A stretch of DNA of 64,000 nt. It comes from Falsirhodobacter deserti. GTDB taxonomy: Bacteria > Pseudomonadota > Alphaproteobacteria > Rhodobacterales > Rhodobacteraceae. A program made the position numbers and the translations under genes. This document shows positions 8,757 through 18,329 of the stretch, piece by piece. The notes beneath the pieces were generated by a model that had not been told where the DNA came from, did no database searches, and was given only the letters and a program-made list of their open reading frames with translations. The stretch lies in the NCBI RefSeq assembly GCF_004015795.1, contig NZ_ML137218.1:1-64000 (forward strand), given 5' to 3'. Position 1 is the stretch's first letter; every line of letters begins with the position of its first letter.

Positions 8757-8947
8757 GAAAGCACTCCCCCCTTGGCTTCTACCGGTCGTGACAGACCATG
8801 CCGGGAAGACTTTGAAAAGATCACGGAAGCAATGTCAGAAGCCAATCCCGGAACTCGGCCTGTCCGCTGCCTTGCGCGATCGCTGTAGGAGCGAGCAGAT
8901 GATAAGCGCTCTTCATGTCAAGGATGGGACGAAGCAGACCTTCAGCG

Positions 8948-9370
8948 TCAGGAAGTGGGTGTCTGCCGAACCGGAGCTTCGCGCAATCTGCCCATGATAT
9001 GCGTGTCGATCAGCACGCCATCGCGCAACGCATCTCCTCGCTTGGTTCCCTCTAACTCAAAGCCATGTCGGATATATAGATGAATGGCGGGAGCGTTGTC
9101 GGTGTTCACTTCCAATTCGACGCGCCGCAGACCCAACCAGTTGTCGGCAAGGTCAAGAAGGGCTTGCAGAATGCAGGTGCCATAGCCGCGTCCAGTGTAG
9201 TCATCATGAACGAGCAGAAAAATCTCTCCGACATGCGCCGCCCGTCTCGTGCGAGGCATCAGGCCACCATACGCGACGATCTTCTCCGCACCTTCCTCAT
9301 GGACGCACCCGACGAGGAGGCGCGGGCCGTGCAGCAGAGGATGGGACAATTTGCCCTTCGCTGCAATGCA
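8948..9370 (-). pseudogene. GNAT acetyltransferase, N-terminus missing
   Basis: The readable part carries the acetyl-CoA-binding motif A (VHDDYTGRGYGTCILQALLD) and motif B (RRVELEVNTDNAPAIHLYIR) of a GNAT N-acetyltransferase close to the YhhY type. About 45-50 N-terminal residues expected for the family are not there. The frame upstream turns into Cys- and Ser-rich text that overlaps the end of the ABC ATPase gene at 9402. Either the gene was truncated when the neighbouring operon was joined on, or it starts at an unusual codon. I favour truncation. Confidence 0.55.
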
Positions 9371-9401
9371 GCATGAACATCCTGACCAGCAGGGTAGACT
9401 T

Positions 9402-11027
9402 CTACACCCTCCCGGCACCGACATCGGGACCATTCCAACCTCGTCCCGGCATCGCCGACAGCAGTTGCCGCGTGTAGGCATCCTGCGGGTCGCCGAACAC
9501 CTTATCGACCGTTCCGCGTTCGACGATGCGTCCCTTGCTCATCACGATGAGATTGTCGCAGATCTGGCTCGCCACCCGGAGGTCATGGGTGATGAACAGG
9601 ATCGTCAGCCCCATGTCGCGCTTGATGTCGGCCAGAAGTTGCAGGACCTCCTTCTGCACGGACACGTCCAGAGCGGACACGGCCTCGTCCGCGATCAGGA
9701 TCTTCGGCTCAACCATCAGCGCGCGGGCGATGCAGATGCGCTGGCGCTGCCCGCCGGAAAATTGTGCGGGATAGCGGTGGAGCGCCTCCTCCTCCAGCCG
9801 GACGATTTTCATCAGGCGTTTCGCCCGCTCCCACGCGATCTCGCGTGAGACGCAGAAGTTCATGGGCGCACCGATCAACTGCTCGCCGATCGTGCGGCGG
9901 GGGTTGAGCGAGCCGTAGGGGTCCTGGAAGACGATCTGGATGTCCTTTCTTGCCGCGCGGAGGCCTTCGCGGGACCCTTGCGCGAAGTTGCGGTTGCCGA
10001 TCCAGATCGCGCCGTCGTCCGGATCGAGTAGCCGGATCAGGCAGCGCACCAGCGTTGTCTTGCCCGACCCGCTTTCGCCAACGATGCCCAGCGTCTCGCC
10101 CTTGCGGACCGCGAAATCCGCTGGATGCAGCGCGTGGACCGTGCGGGCCTTCGTGGTCAGGGTGCGGGCGACGGGGTAGGTCTTCGCCAGCCCCTGCACG
10201 CGCAGGGCAATTTCGTCGTCCAGCGCAGGGGGGGCGCCCTCACGCTTGCGGGGAACGGCGGCGATCAGCTGGCGGGTATAGGGATGCCGCGGGTTGTTCA
10301 GCACCTCCTCGGCCGAGCCTTGTTCGACGACGATGCCCTTCTGCATCACCACCACGCGATCCGCGATTTCGGCCACCACGTCGAAGTCGTGGGTGACGAA
10401 CAGGATGCCGGCGTTGTGCGTCGTCTTCAGCGTCTTGAACATCGACAGGATCTGCGCCTGCGTCGTGACGTCGAGCGCAGTCGTCGGCTCGTCCGCGATC
10501 AGGAGCTTGGGGTCCATCGCCAGCGCGATGGCAATCACGATGCGCTGGCGCTGTCCGCCTGAAAGCTGGTGGGGATAGCTCGCATAGACCCGCGGCGGGT
10601 CGGGAAGGCGGACCTCCTCCAGCAGGGCCATGGTCTTCGCCTTGCGTTCGGCTTTCGACAGGCGGGTGTGGGCCTTGAAGATCTCCTCGATCTGGTCGCC
10701 CACGGTGAAGCAGGGGTTCAGCGCCGTCATCGGTTCCTGGAACACCATCGCGATGCGGTTGCCGCGCAGGCGGGCATGTTCGCGGCGCGACATCTTCAGA
10801 AGATCCTTGCCCTCAAACAGCATCTCGCCGCCTGAAGGCTTCAGCGCCTTGGGAAGCAGCCCCATCGCGGTGAAGGCCGTCACCGATTTGCCGGACCCGG
10901 ATTCGCCCACGACGCAGACGATCTCGTTCGGGTGGATGTCGAAGGACAGGCCCTGCACGGCATGGGGGCGATCGCCGCTCTTGGGCAGGTCGACCGTCAG
11001 GTTGCGAACGGACAGGACCGACGTCAT
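9402..11027 (-). CDS. Peptide ABC transporter, fused double ATPase
   Basis: A 541-residue protein with two complete ABC ATPase domains, equivalent to DppD and DppF fused (as in YejF and GsiA). Each half has a Walker A (GESGSGKS near residue 42; GESGSGKT near 330), an LSGGQ/FSGGQ signature and a Walker B with DEPTTALD or DEAVSALD. The oligopeptide-transporter C-terminal motif ([12 protein letters not shown]) follows each domain. It powers the two permeases upstream in the operon. The start at 11027 forms an ATGA overlap with the M20 peptidase gene; the frame extends further upstream but only as a shadow. Confidence 0.93.
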   Translation of the reverse strand: MTSVLSVRNLTVDLPKSGDRPHAVQGLSFDIHPNEIVCVVGESGSGKSVTAFTAMGLLPKALKPSGGEMLFEGKDLLKMSRREHARLRGNRIAMVFQEPMTALNPCFTVGDQIEEIFKAHTRLSKAERKAKTMALLEEVRLPDPPRVYASYPHQLSGGQRQRIVIAIALAMDPKLLIADEPTTALDVTTQAQILSMFKTLKTTHNAGILFVTHDFDVVAEIADRVVVMQKGIVVEQGSAEEVLNNPRHPYTRQLIAAVPRKREGAPPALDDEIALRVQGLAKTYPVARTLTTKARTVHALHPADFAVRKGETLGIVGESGSGKTTLVRCLIRLLDPDDGAIWIGNRNFAQGSREGLRAARKDIQIVFQDPYGSLNPRRTIGEQLIGAPMNFCVSREIAWERAKRLMKIVRLEEEALHRYPAQFSGGQRQRICIARALMVEPKILIADEAVSALDVSVQKEVLQLLADIKRDMGLTILFITHDLRVASQICDNLIVMSKGRIVERGTVDKVFGDPQDAYTRQLLSAMPGRGWNGPDVGAGRV

Positions 11028-12409
11028 TGCAGCCGCCCTTCGCCGATGTCCCAGAACAGGCCGGCCATCATCTCGGTCGCCTCTTTCGCCACGGCGACCA
11101 TCATGTGTTCGTCCGGCGCGTGCTGCGAACAGGACGGGTGTGAATGGGGGATCCACACGGTGGGCAGGCCCAGCGTTTCGGCGAACACCTCGTTCGGAAG
11201 GGAACCGCCGAAGTTCGGCTGCACGGCGGGTTCCTTGCCGGTGGTTTCCCGGATCGAGGCCACGGCCAGACGGGTCCACGCGTTGTCGGGGTCTGTGCGG
11301 GTGGCGCGGAAGAAGCCGCGGTCCATCGGCTCGATCCGGATGTCGTCGAACCCGTGGGCGTCCAGATGTTCGCGCAGTGCGGGCAGGATGCGTTCACGGT
11401 CCACGCCCACGACATAGCGCAGTTGGCAGGTGGCCTTGGCGCTGCCGGGAATGGCGTTCACCGGCGCTTCGGGCCGCCCGCATTTATAGGCCAGAATCTC
11501 GAAGTTGCACCAGCCATAGACCTGTTCGGGACCTTTCAGGTCCGGTTCGCCCCACGTGTCGTCGGTCTGCGGGTCGTCGGAGCCGAACTCCATCTCGATC
11601 TTCTTCAGGGCGTCGTGCACGTTCGCGGGAATGGTGCCCGGCGTCCATTCGCGGATTGCGATGCGGCCCTTGGCGTCGGTGATGGTGGCCAGCGCGTGCG
11701 CCAGACGGATGCCCGCGTTGGGCAGCAGCCCGCCCCAGTTGCCCGAATGGTGCGCGCCTTCGCGCAACTCGCAGATCAGGTGGAACCCGTGCCCGCCCCG
11801 CGCGCCAAGGAACACCGTCGGCACATGCGTCGACACGCGCGGCCCATCGGACGCGATCAGCACATCGGCGGCCAGCAACTCCTTGTGATCCTCAGCCATT
11901 TCGGCCAGACCGGGGGAGCCGGACTCCTCCCCCATCTCGATCAGGACCTTGGTGTTGAAGCCGAGGCGCCCCCGTTCGGCCAGCACGATCCGCAGTGCGG
12001 CAAGGTTGATGCTGTGCTGGCCCTTGTTGTCCACGATGCCGCGGCCATAGATCCGTTCACCCGCCAGCGTCGCTTCCCACGGGCTGCGGTTTTCCTTCCA
12101 GTCGCCCGCCATGCCCCACAGCACGTCGCCATGGCCATAGGTCAGGATGGTCGGCAGGTCCGGGCCCTCGATCCGTTCGGCGTAGAGGGCGGGGATGCGG
12201 TCCAGCTTCGTATTCGGCAGGATCTGGCAGGAAAATCCCATGCCTTCCAGCAGCGGTCGCATCTGTTCGTTCAGATAGCGCAGGTGGTCCGGCGCGCTGT
12301 CCTCGCGCGGGGACTCGGACCGGATCGCCAGCCGGGCCTGCATCTCGGTCAGGAAGGTGCCGTCCTCCACATAGGTTCCGGCGGCTTTGATGACGGTGTC
12401 ACGGGTCAT
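11024..12409 (-). CDS. M20-family metallopeptidase
   Basis: The 461-residue protein has the metal ligands of the M20 family: His93 (TYGHGD), bridging Asp127 (GRGIVDNKGQ) and the catalytic Glu pair 161-162 (MGEESGSPG). A dimerisation domain containing the ARGGHGFHL stretch sits in the middle. M20 enzymes are dizinc exopeptidases or amidohydrolases in the cytoplasm. It lies inside a peptide ABC operon, 10 bases after the permease gene and overlapping the ATPase gene by 4, so it probably hydrolyses what the transporter imports. The exact peptide is unknown. Confidence 0.92.
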   Translation of the reverse strand: MTRDTVIKAAGTYVEDGTFLTEMQARLAIRSESPREDSAPDHLRYLNEQMRPLLEGMGFSCQILPNTKLDRIPALYAERIEGPDLPTILTYGHGDVLWGMAGDWKENRSPWEATLAGERIYGRGIVDNKGQHSINLAALRIVLAERGRLGFNTKVLIEMGEESGSPGLAEMAEDHKELLAADVLIASDGPRVSTHVPTVFLGARGGHGFHLICELREGAHHSGNWGGLLPNAGIRLAHALATITDAKGRIAIREWTPGTIPANVHDALKKIEMEFGSDDPQTDDTWGEPDLKGPEQVYGWCNFEILAYKCGRPEAPVNAIPGSAKATCQLRYVVGVDRERILPALREHLDAHGFDDIRIEPMDRGFFRATRTDPDNAWTRLAVASIRETTGKEPAVQPNFGGSLPNEVFAETLGLPTVWIPHSHPSCSQHAPDEHMMVAVAKEATEMMAGLFWDIGEGRLQ

Positions 12410-12419
12410 GTGCGATCTT

Positions 12420-13304
12420 TCAATTCCGGTTTTCGGGGGCGAGCGCGTCGCGCAGGCCGTCCCCCATCATGTTGATCGCCAGCACCAGCACGCAGATCGC
12501 GGCACCGGGGATCAGGATCAGCCAGCTGTCGAACAGCAGGTATTGGCGCCCTTCGGCCACCATCAGGCCCCAGGACGGGGTCGGTGGCTGCACGCCAAGG
12601 CCAAGAAAGGACAAAGACGCCTCCAGCAGGATCGCATGGGCCATCTCGAACGTGGCGATGACGGCCAGACGGTCGAAGATGTTGGGTAGCAGTTCCTTGA
12701 ACAGCAGCTTAGGCGTGGAGTAGCCCATCGACTGCGCCGCTTGGATGTATTCCTGGTTGCGGATCTGCATGACGGCAGACCGCATGACGACGGCGAACCG
12801 GTCCCACAGCAGCAATCCCAGCACAAGCACCACCACGATCAGCGATCCGCCGAAGATCGCGACCACCGCCAGCGCCACCATGATCACGGGCAACGTCAGC
12901 CGCGTCATGATAAGGAAGTTGATGACCAGATCAACTTTGCCGCCAAAATAGCCCGCCAGCACGCCCATCAGCGTTCCGATGATGCCCGAACAGATTACGG
13001 TGAACACCCCGATCAGCAACGAGATGCGCGCGCCGTGGATGATCCGGGACAGGTAGTCGCGGCCCAGCCCGTCGGTGCCCAGCGGATGCGCCCAGTCCGC
13101 CCCCGCCAGCCAGAAGGGAGAGACAGTGCGGTTCGTCATGTCTTGCGCCAGGGGATCATAGGGCGCGATCCACGGCGCGAAGACCGCCATGAAAAGGATC
13201 AGCCCGAAGACGATGGCTCCGAACAGGAATACCGGATTGCCGAACGCGCGGGCGGTGAATCCCTTGCGACGCGGGGCGGGAAGGGAGATGTCCGGAGGGG
13301 TCAT
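12420..13304 (-). CDS. Peptide ABC transporter permease, DppC type
   Basis: A 294-residue permease with a short cytoplasmic N-terminus, a first membrane segment at about residues 20-45, a periplasmic loop with HPLGTDGLGRDYLSRIIHGA (the DppC/OppC signature), and five further membrane segments. The EAA loop (AAQSMGYS...LLFKELLPNI) contacts the ATPase. I chose ATG 13304 because it gives the ATGA overlap with the upstream permease and the normal family N-terminus. The longer open frame upstream is antisense to that permease's own coding sequence. Confidence 0.93.
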   Translation of the reverse strand: MTPPDISLPAPRRKGFTARAFGNPVFLFGAIVFGLILFMAVFAPWIAPYDPLAQDMTNRTVSPFWLAGADWAHPLGTDGLGRDYLSRIIHGARISLLIGVFTVICSGIIGTLMGVLAGYFGGKVDLVINFLIMTRLTLPVIMVALAVVAIFGGSLIVVVLVLGLLLWDRFAVVMRSAVMQIRNQEYIQAAQSMGYSTPKLLFKELLPNIFDRLAVIATFEMAHAILLEASLSFLGLGVQPPTPSWGLMVAEGRQYLLFDSWLILIPGAAICVLVLAINMMGDGLRDALAPENRN

Positions 13305-14218
13305 TGGATGCGGATCCTCGGGTCGAGCCAGGCGTTGATGAAGTCGGCCAGCAGGACCATGATGACGTAGAAGATGGCGACGATTAGCAGCACGGCCTGC
13401 ACCACCGGTAGATCCATGCGCGAGATCGATTCCCAGGCGAGAAAGCCCAGGCCCTGGATTCCGAATACCGTCTCGATCACCACTGACCCGCCCAGCATGT
13501 TGCCGAACTGGACCGCCGAAAGCGACACGACCGGGATGACCGCGTTGCGCAGGGCGTGCTTGAACACGACCTTCCACGTGGGGATCCCCTTGGCGCGCGC
13601 CGTCCGGATGTAGTCCGAGGACAGCGCTTCGATCATGCCCTGTCGGATCAGGCGCATCATTGGCGGGGTCGAATAGTAGCCAAGCGCGATGGCCGGCAGC
13701 ACGAAATGTCCCAGCGTGGACGATCCTGAAGGAGGCGCGATGCCCAGCGTCAGCGAGAAGATGACGATCAGGATCAGCGCGAACCAGAAGTTCGGCATGG
13801 CCTGTCCCATCACCGCGATCAACATGGCGACGCGGTCGAGGATGCCGTTGGGCTTGACTGCGGCGGCCACGCCCAGCGGGACCGACAGGACCAGCATCAC
13901 GCCGAGCGCCATGACCGCCAGCGTCAGCGTGTTGGGCAGGCGGTGGGCTATGAGCTCGGCCACGGGCTGGCGGAAGAACAGCGAGTTGCCGAAATCACCC
14001 TGCACCGCGTGGCCCAGCCATTCGCCATAGCGGACGGCCAGCGGGCGGTTCAGGCCCAGATCCTCGCGGATCGCCTCGATCTGGGCGGCGGTCGCTTCTT
14101 CGCCCGCCACCGCAATGGCAACGTCGCCTGAGGCGTTTAACAGGGTAAAGGCCAGAAGCGAAACGGCCACGCAGACAAGCAGCGCCAGACCGATCCGCTG
14201 CATCAGGTATCGCAGCAT
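13301..14218 (-). CDS. Peptide ABC transporter permease, DppB type
   Basis: The 305-residue protein begins with the MLRYLMQRIGLALLV membrane segment and ends DFINAWLDPRIRIQ, both hallmarks of DppB/OppB permeases. It has six membrane spans, with the ATPase-contact loop around residue 205 (RTARAKGIPTWKVVFKHALR). It pairs with the DppC-type permease downstream. It starts 51 bases after the binding-protein gene, within one operon. Confidence 0.93.
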   Translation of the reverse strand: MLRYLMQRIGLALLVCVAVSLLAFTLLNASGDVAIAVAGEEATAAQIEAIREDLGLNRPLAVRYGEWLGHAVQGDFGNSLFFRQPVAELIAHRLPNTLTLAVMALGVMLVLSVPLGVAAAVKPNGILDRVAMLIAVMGQAMPNFWFALILIVIFSLTLGIAPPSGSSTLGHFVLPAIALGYYSTPPMMRLIRQGMIEALSSDYIRTARAKGIPTWKVVFKHALRNAVIPVVSLSAVQFGNMLGGSVVIETVFGIQGLGFLAWESISRMDLPVVQAVLLIVAIFYVIMVLLADFINAWLDPRIRIQ

Positions 14219-14269
14219 GTTTCACCGATAGTTTGAGGGTCCCGCGCCAAATCGGCGCGGGACGGGCGA

Positions 14270-15772
14270 TCACTCGTTCCAGCTCGCTTCGAAGAAGCGG
14301 GGGGTCTCGTCGGGAACGGGGGTGAAGTTCAGGTCCGCATTGTAGACGTAGTTCAGCGCGTAGGTGAAGATCGGCACCTGGTAGGCCTGGTCCGAGATGC
14401 GGGTGAGGGCCTTGGCATAGGCGGCCTTGCGGGCCTCGGGGTCGATGGTGGTGTTGCCTTCCTCTAGCAAGGCCGTGGTCTCGGCGTCGCGGGCATAGTC
14501 GACGACCGACCCGTCATACCAGTATCCCGGCCCCGCGCTGACATCGAGGATCGAGGACGACCCCCAAGCCTGGAACCACATCGCCGTGCGCCCTTCGGTC
14601 CGCGCCTGTGCGATGGCCGACGCCTGCAGCATCGTCAGGTTGGCGTCGATGCCGACGGCGGCCAGATCGCCGATGATTGCCTCCACCACCGGACGGTCGC
14701 GATAGCCGAAGAAGTCGATGGAGAAGCCGTCGGGATAGCCCGCCTCGGCCAGGATCGCGCGGGCCTTTTCGGGATCGTAATCGTAGGTCGTGACGCCGGT
14801 GCCGATGCAGCCGAACTGCGGGGGGGCGCAGGCGGTGTCGATGGTCTGCGATCCCGGGCCGACCATCGCCTCGCGAATACCGTCTCGGTTGATCGCATGA
14901 TTGATCGCGCGGCGAACCTCGACCTTGGTCAGCGGGCCTTCGGGATTGGTGCGGCCGGCGGCGTCCATTCCGATGAAGCCCACGCGCAGCGTGTCGCCGG
15001 ACTCGACCTTCAGCTGCGGCTGCCCTTCGAACTGCTGCACCGCATCGGGGGGCACGCGCCAGATCCAGTCCAGGTTGCCCGTCATCAACTCGATGGCCTG
15101 CGTGTTGAACTCGGCGACGCGGCGGAACTCCAGCTTCTCGATCGAGGGCTTGCCTTTCACGCCGCCAAAATAGTCGGCGAACGCTTCCATCTTCACGCCT
15201 TCGCCGGCGACAACCTCCGTCACACGGTAGGGGCCGGTGCCGATGGGCTGGCGCGACATGCCGTCGGGCCCGGCCTCGGCGTAATAGTCCGACGGATAGA
15301 TCGGCACCACGTTGGCAAGATATTCCAGAACGGCCGGAAAGATCCCCTTGGTCTTCAGGCGGACGGTATAGTCGTCGATCTTCTCGGCACTCTCCAGAAA
15401 GAAGATCGGCTGCACAGTCGTGTGGGTGGTGACGTAGTCGATGGTGCCGACCACGTCATCGGCGGTGAAGTCGCTGCCGTCGTGGAACTTGATCCCCTGA
15501 CGCAGTTTGAACTCGAGCGTGGTGTCGTCGACCCAGCGGAACGATTCCGCAAGATGCGGCTCGATCTGGTTGGTCTTGTTGTTGCGATAGATCAGCGTGT
15601 CCCAGATGTGGTGGCCTAGCACGATACCTTCACGAATGGTGTGCGTGTAGAAGTCGATGCTCGACGGCATGCTGTCTGAAGCCCAGACCAGCGAGTTGTC
15701 GGCCGGTCCCGCCCACGTCGGCGCAGTCATGCCGAGGGCAAGCGCAGTCGATATGGCAAGCGTTCGTTTCAT
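14270..15772 (-). CDS. Peptide ABC transporter substrate-binding protein
   Basis: A roughly 500-residue SBP family 5 protein (DppA/OppA fold) with a Sec signal peptide (MKRTLAISTALALGMTAPTWAG). It binds peptides, or occasionally other solutes, in the periplasm and delivers them to the permeases. The ATG at 15772 is preferred over two upstream in-frame ATGs (15787 and 15778) because an AGGG ribosome site lies at the right distance and the signal peptide starts cleanly. It is the first gene of a five-gene operon: binding protein, two permeases, peptidase, double ATPase. Confidence 0.93.
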   Translation of the reverse strand: MKRTLAISTALALGMTAPTWAGPADNSLVWASDSMPSSIDFYTHTIREGIVLGHHIWDTLIYRNNKTNQIEPHLAESFRWVDDTTLEFKLRQGIKFHDGSDFTADDVVGTIDYVTTHTTVQPIFFLESAEKIDDYTVRLKTKGIFPAVLEYLANVVPIYPSDYYAEAGPDGMSRQPIGTGPYRVTEVVAGEGVKMEAFADYFGGVKGKPSIEKLEFRRVAEFNTQAIELMTGNLDWIWRVPPDAVQQFEGQPQLKVESGDTLRVGFIGMDAAGRTNPEGPLTKVEVRRAINHAINRDGIREAMVGPGSQTIDTACAPPQFGCIGTGVTTYDYDPEKARAILAEAGYPDGFSIDFFGYRDRPVVEAIIGDLAAVGIDANLTMLQASAIAQARTEGRTAMWFQAWGSSSILDVSAGPGYWYDGSVVDYARDAETTALLEEGNTTIDPEARKAAYAKALTRISDQAYQVPIFTYALNYVYNADLNFTPVPDETPRFFEASWNE

Positions 15773-15822
15773 GTGCATCCCTGTCATAAATTATGCTCGC
15801 GGCGTGGTCGGTTGCATCGACG

Positions 15823-15856
15823 TTGCCTTGGGGGCAGGAAATTTTGTATACTTAAT
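15823..15856 (+). promoter_or_regulatory. GntR promoter with palindromic FadR-type operator
   Basis: The palindrome ATTTTGTATACTTAAT (15841-15856) matches the TnGT..ACnA pattern bound by FadR-subfamily GntR regulators. It overlaps a good -10 hexamer TATACT (15847-15852), with TTGCCT at 15823-15828 as a possible -35. The site lies between the divergent binding-protein and regulator genes, so it could repress both. Palindrome and hexamers are seen; control is inferred. Confidence 0.5.
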
Positions 15857-15942
15857 CCTGTAAAGCCGCTCACCCTCGCGAAAGGGTCTGCACGCCTGGC
15901 CAGACACGCTGCGGACAAATTAGAGGCAGGGATGACGAGGCT

Positions 15943-16617
15943 TTGACTGAAATCGAACCCATTGTGAGACGGAGCCTCCATTCGGAACTGGTGGACCGGC
16001 TGCGCACGCTAATCGCGGAAGGCACGCTGACCCCCGGCACCAAGCTGGTCGAGAAGGATCTGTGCGACAGCTTCGGCGTGTCCCGCACCCCCTTCCGCGA
16101 GGCGGTGAGGGCCCTCGCCGCCGAGGGGCTTGTCGTTCTGATGCCAAGCCGCGGCGCCTCGGTTGCGACTGTCACGCACGACCAGATCATCGATTCCTTC
16201 GTCGTGATGGGTGCGCTCGAGGGGCTGGCGGGCGAACTTGCCGCACCGCGCATCACACCGGAGAAACTAGAGGAGATCCGAGGGTTGCACGCGGCCATGC
16301 TTAACTGCCGACGGGCCGGAGATCTTGACGGATACTATGCCCGGAACCGCGGCATCCACGATGCGATCTTCGCCGCGGCCGGGAACGAGACGCTGGCTGC
16401 GACGCGCCGGATCATCCACACCCGGATCGTCAATCTGCGCTTCGTGGCGCGGATCGGCGACGAAGCGTGGGCCACCGCTATCGCCGAGCACGAGGAGATG
16501 CTCGTGGCCCTGAACGCGCGCGACGGTGCCCATCTGGGTGCCGTGCTGCGACGCCACCTCGAATCGAAGCGCGCGCAGGTCGCGCATTGGCTGCAACACC
16601 GTCCCGCCGGAGCATGA
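15943..16617 (+). CDS. GntR-family regulator, FadR/FCD type
   Basis: The 224-residue protein has an N-terminal winged helix (LVEKDLCDSFGVSRTPFREAVRALAAEGL, about residues 35-65) and a C-terminal all-helical FCD effector domain. It faces the peptide transporter operon and is followed two bases later by an M20 peptidase, so it most likely senses an imported peptide or its product. The start is uncertain: TTG at 15943 gives the longest sensible frame, and a GTG near 15964 is the alternative. Confidence 0.9.
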   Translation: MTEIEPIVRRSLHSELVDRLRTLIAEGTLTPGTKLVEKDLCDSFGVSRTPFREAVRALAAEGLVVLMPSRGASVATVTHDQIIDSFVVMGALEGLAGELAAPRITPEKLEEIRGLHAAMLNCRRAGDLDGYYARNRGIHDAIFAAAGNETLAATRRIIHTRIVNLRFVARIGDEAWATAIAEHEEMLVALNARDGAHLGAVLRRHLESKRAQVAHWLQHRPAGA

Positions 16618-16618
16618 C

Positions 16619-17767
16619 ATGACCCCGAACACCTGGCCCATCCGTCCCGCCGACATTAACCTTTCCGCGTTTCTGGCCGAACTGAAGAACTGGGTCGCGA
16701 TCGAAAGTCCCACCGCCGACCGCGACGCGGTTAACGCCATGGTGGACCACGCTGCCGCCTATGCCCGGGCGCTTGGCCTCTCGGTGTCGCGCCACATGAC
16801 TGACGCGCGCACGGGCGATCTCCTGATCGCGAGACAAGGGCCAGAGCAGGAGGCGGAACGTGTCCTGATCCTCACACATCTCGACACGGTTCATGCCAAG
16901 GGCACTCTCGCCGGGCCGCTGCCGTGGCGCGAGGAGGAGGATCGCCTCTTTGGTCCCGGCGTCTACGACATGAAGTGCGGTGCGCTGATGGCGGTGGAGG
17001 CTTTGCGGCTGGCGGGAGACCGGGCGGCCGCCACGATCATGTTCGTGCCGGATGAGGAGACGGGCACCCGCGCGACCCGCGCGGCCATCGAAGTTGCCGC
17101 GCTGAAGGCGCGGGCCGTGCTGGTGATGGAGCCGGCGCGCGAAGGCGGCAAGATCGTCACCGGACGCCGGGGAAGCGCAAATTACCGCATCGAGGTGCAC
17201 GGTCGCGCCGCCCATTCCGGCACCCGCCCGCAGGATGGCCGCAGCGCGATTCGCGCCGCCGCGAAACTGGTGCTGGAGCTGGAAGCCATGAACGATCCCG
17301 CTCGCGGGATCGGCGTCAACGTGGGCGTCATCCAAGGCGGGACGACGCGCAATACGGTGCCTGCGCTCTGCGTGCTGGACGTAGATGTGCGGCTGCCCGA
17401 CCTTGCCGCCCAGCATGAGGTCATCACGGCATTGGAAGCGCTGCGCCCCACCGATGCGGATATCCGCTTCGAGATCTCCGGCACCGTCACCCGGCCTGCC
17501 TTCGGGGTGGATCCAGGCTCTTCGGCACTTCTGGAAACCGCACGCCCGATCGCCGATGCGATGGGCTATCCGCTCGTGACGATGACTTCCGGCGGCGGGT
17601 CCGACGGCAACTTCACGGCCGCTCTTGGCATCCCGACGCTGGACGGCCTCGGTCCAGACGGCGCCGATGCCCACACCTTCAACGAGCACCTGCTTGTCCC
17701 GAGCATTCCCCCGCGTCTGGCGATGTTGGCCAACCTGCTGATCGCGCTCAACGCGGCTCATCAATAA
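16619..17767 (+). CDS. M20-family peptidase, glutamate carboxypeptidase-like
   Basis: A 382-residue dizinc peptidase of the CPG2/ArgE group. Ligands visible are His87 (LTHLDTVH), Asp117 (GVYDMKCG), the Glu146-147 pair (PDEETGT) and a C-terminal His (HTFNEH). The dimerisation domain with HGRAAHSGTRPQDGRSA is intact. It follows the GntR gene by two bases and so is co-transcribed with it, away from the transporter operon. This is the second peptidase linked to the same transporter. Its last five codons and stop are included in a downstream tandem duplication. Confidence 0.92.
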   Translation: MTPNTWPIRPADINLSAFLAELKNWVAIESPTADRDAVNAMVDHAAAYARALGLSVSRHMTDARTGDLLIARQGPEQEAERVLILTHLDTVHAKGTLAGPLPWREEEDRLFGPGVYDMKCGALMAVEALRLAGDRAAATIMFVPDEETGTRATRAAIEVAALKARAVLVMEPAREGGKIVTGRRGSANYRIEVHGRAAHSGTRPQDGRSAIRAAAKLVLELEAMNDPARGIGVNVGVIQGGTTRNTVPALCVLDVDVRLPDLAAQHEVITALEALRPTDADIRFEISGTVTRPAFGVDPGSSALLETARPIADAMGYPLVTMTSGGGSDGNFTAALGIPTLDGLGPDGADAHTFNEHLLVPSIPPRLAMLANLLIALNAAHQ

Positions 17768-18004
17768 AGTCGCTTCGACGGCCGATCTAGAAGCCGCGCT
17801 GCATCTAAGTAGCTGCAGATGCGCATATCGAAGTCACGAACGTCCGCTTCGGGGCTTTCGCGTCACCCCTTATTGCCCCGCGAGCCACCTCTTCTGACCT
17901 TCGGAAAGGGTCGTATTCGGCGTTGGCCGATCCGTCTCGCCAAGGGACAGTGTCACTGAGAGCGGTCAGCTTTGATCGGCCTCGGAATATGGCCCTGTGC
18001 TAAC
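17749..18004. repeat. Tandem duplication, unit 1 (256 bp)
   Basis: This unit starts inside the end of the M20 gene (CAACGCGGCTCATCAATAA) and is repeated directly from 18005. The two copies differ at one base near the end (GGCCTCGG versus GGCCTCGA). The unit contains a copy of the dispersed repeat described at 33537-33678. Both units together fill the gap 17768-18329, which holds no gene. Confidence 0.9.
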
Positions 18005-18257
18005 CAACGCGGCTCATCAATAAAGTCGCTTCGACGGCCGATCTAGAAGCCGCGCTGCATCTAAGTAGCTGCAGATGCGCATATCGAAGTCACGAACGTC
18101 CGCTTCGGGGCTTTCGCGTCACCCCTTATTGCCCCGCGAGCCACCTCTTCTGACCTTCGGAAAGGGTCGTATTCGGCGTTGGCCGATCCGTCTCGCCAAG
18201 GGACAGTGTCACTGAGAGCGGTCAGCTTTGATCGGCCTCGAAATATGGCCCTGTGCT
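18005..18257. repeat. Tandem duplication, unit 2
   Basis: Second, nearly identical copy of the 256-bp unit, carrying an orphan copy of the last M20 codons and stop. Similarity ends after CCTGTGCTA, where the sequence leads into the end of the convergent SDR gene. Confidence 0.9.
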
Positions 18258-18329
18258 ATCGATTTGGCGGGTAACAACCGGCTGACGAGGGCGCAGCACG
18301 ACGGGGTCGGCTGCGCCACTCAAGCTGCC

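Noticed and set aside
17749-18257. CRISPR-like repeat array
   Set aside because: Only two long adjacent copies with no spacers; a tandem duplication explains it.
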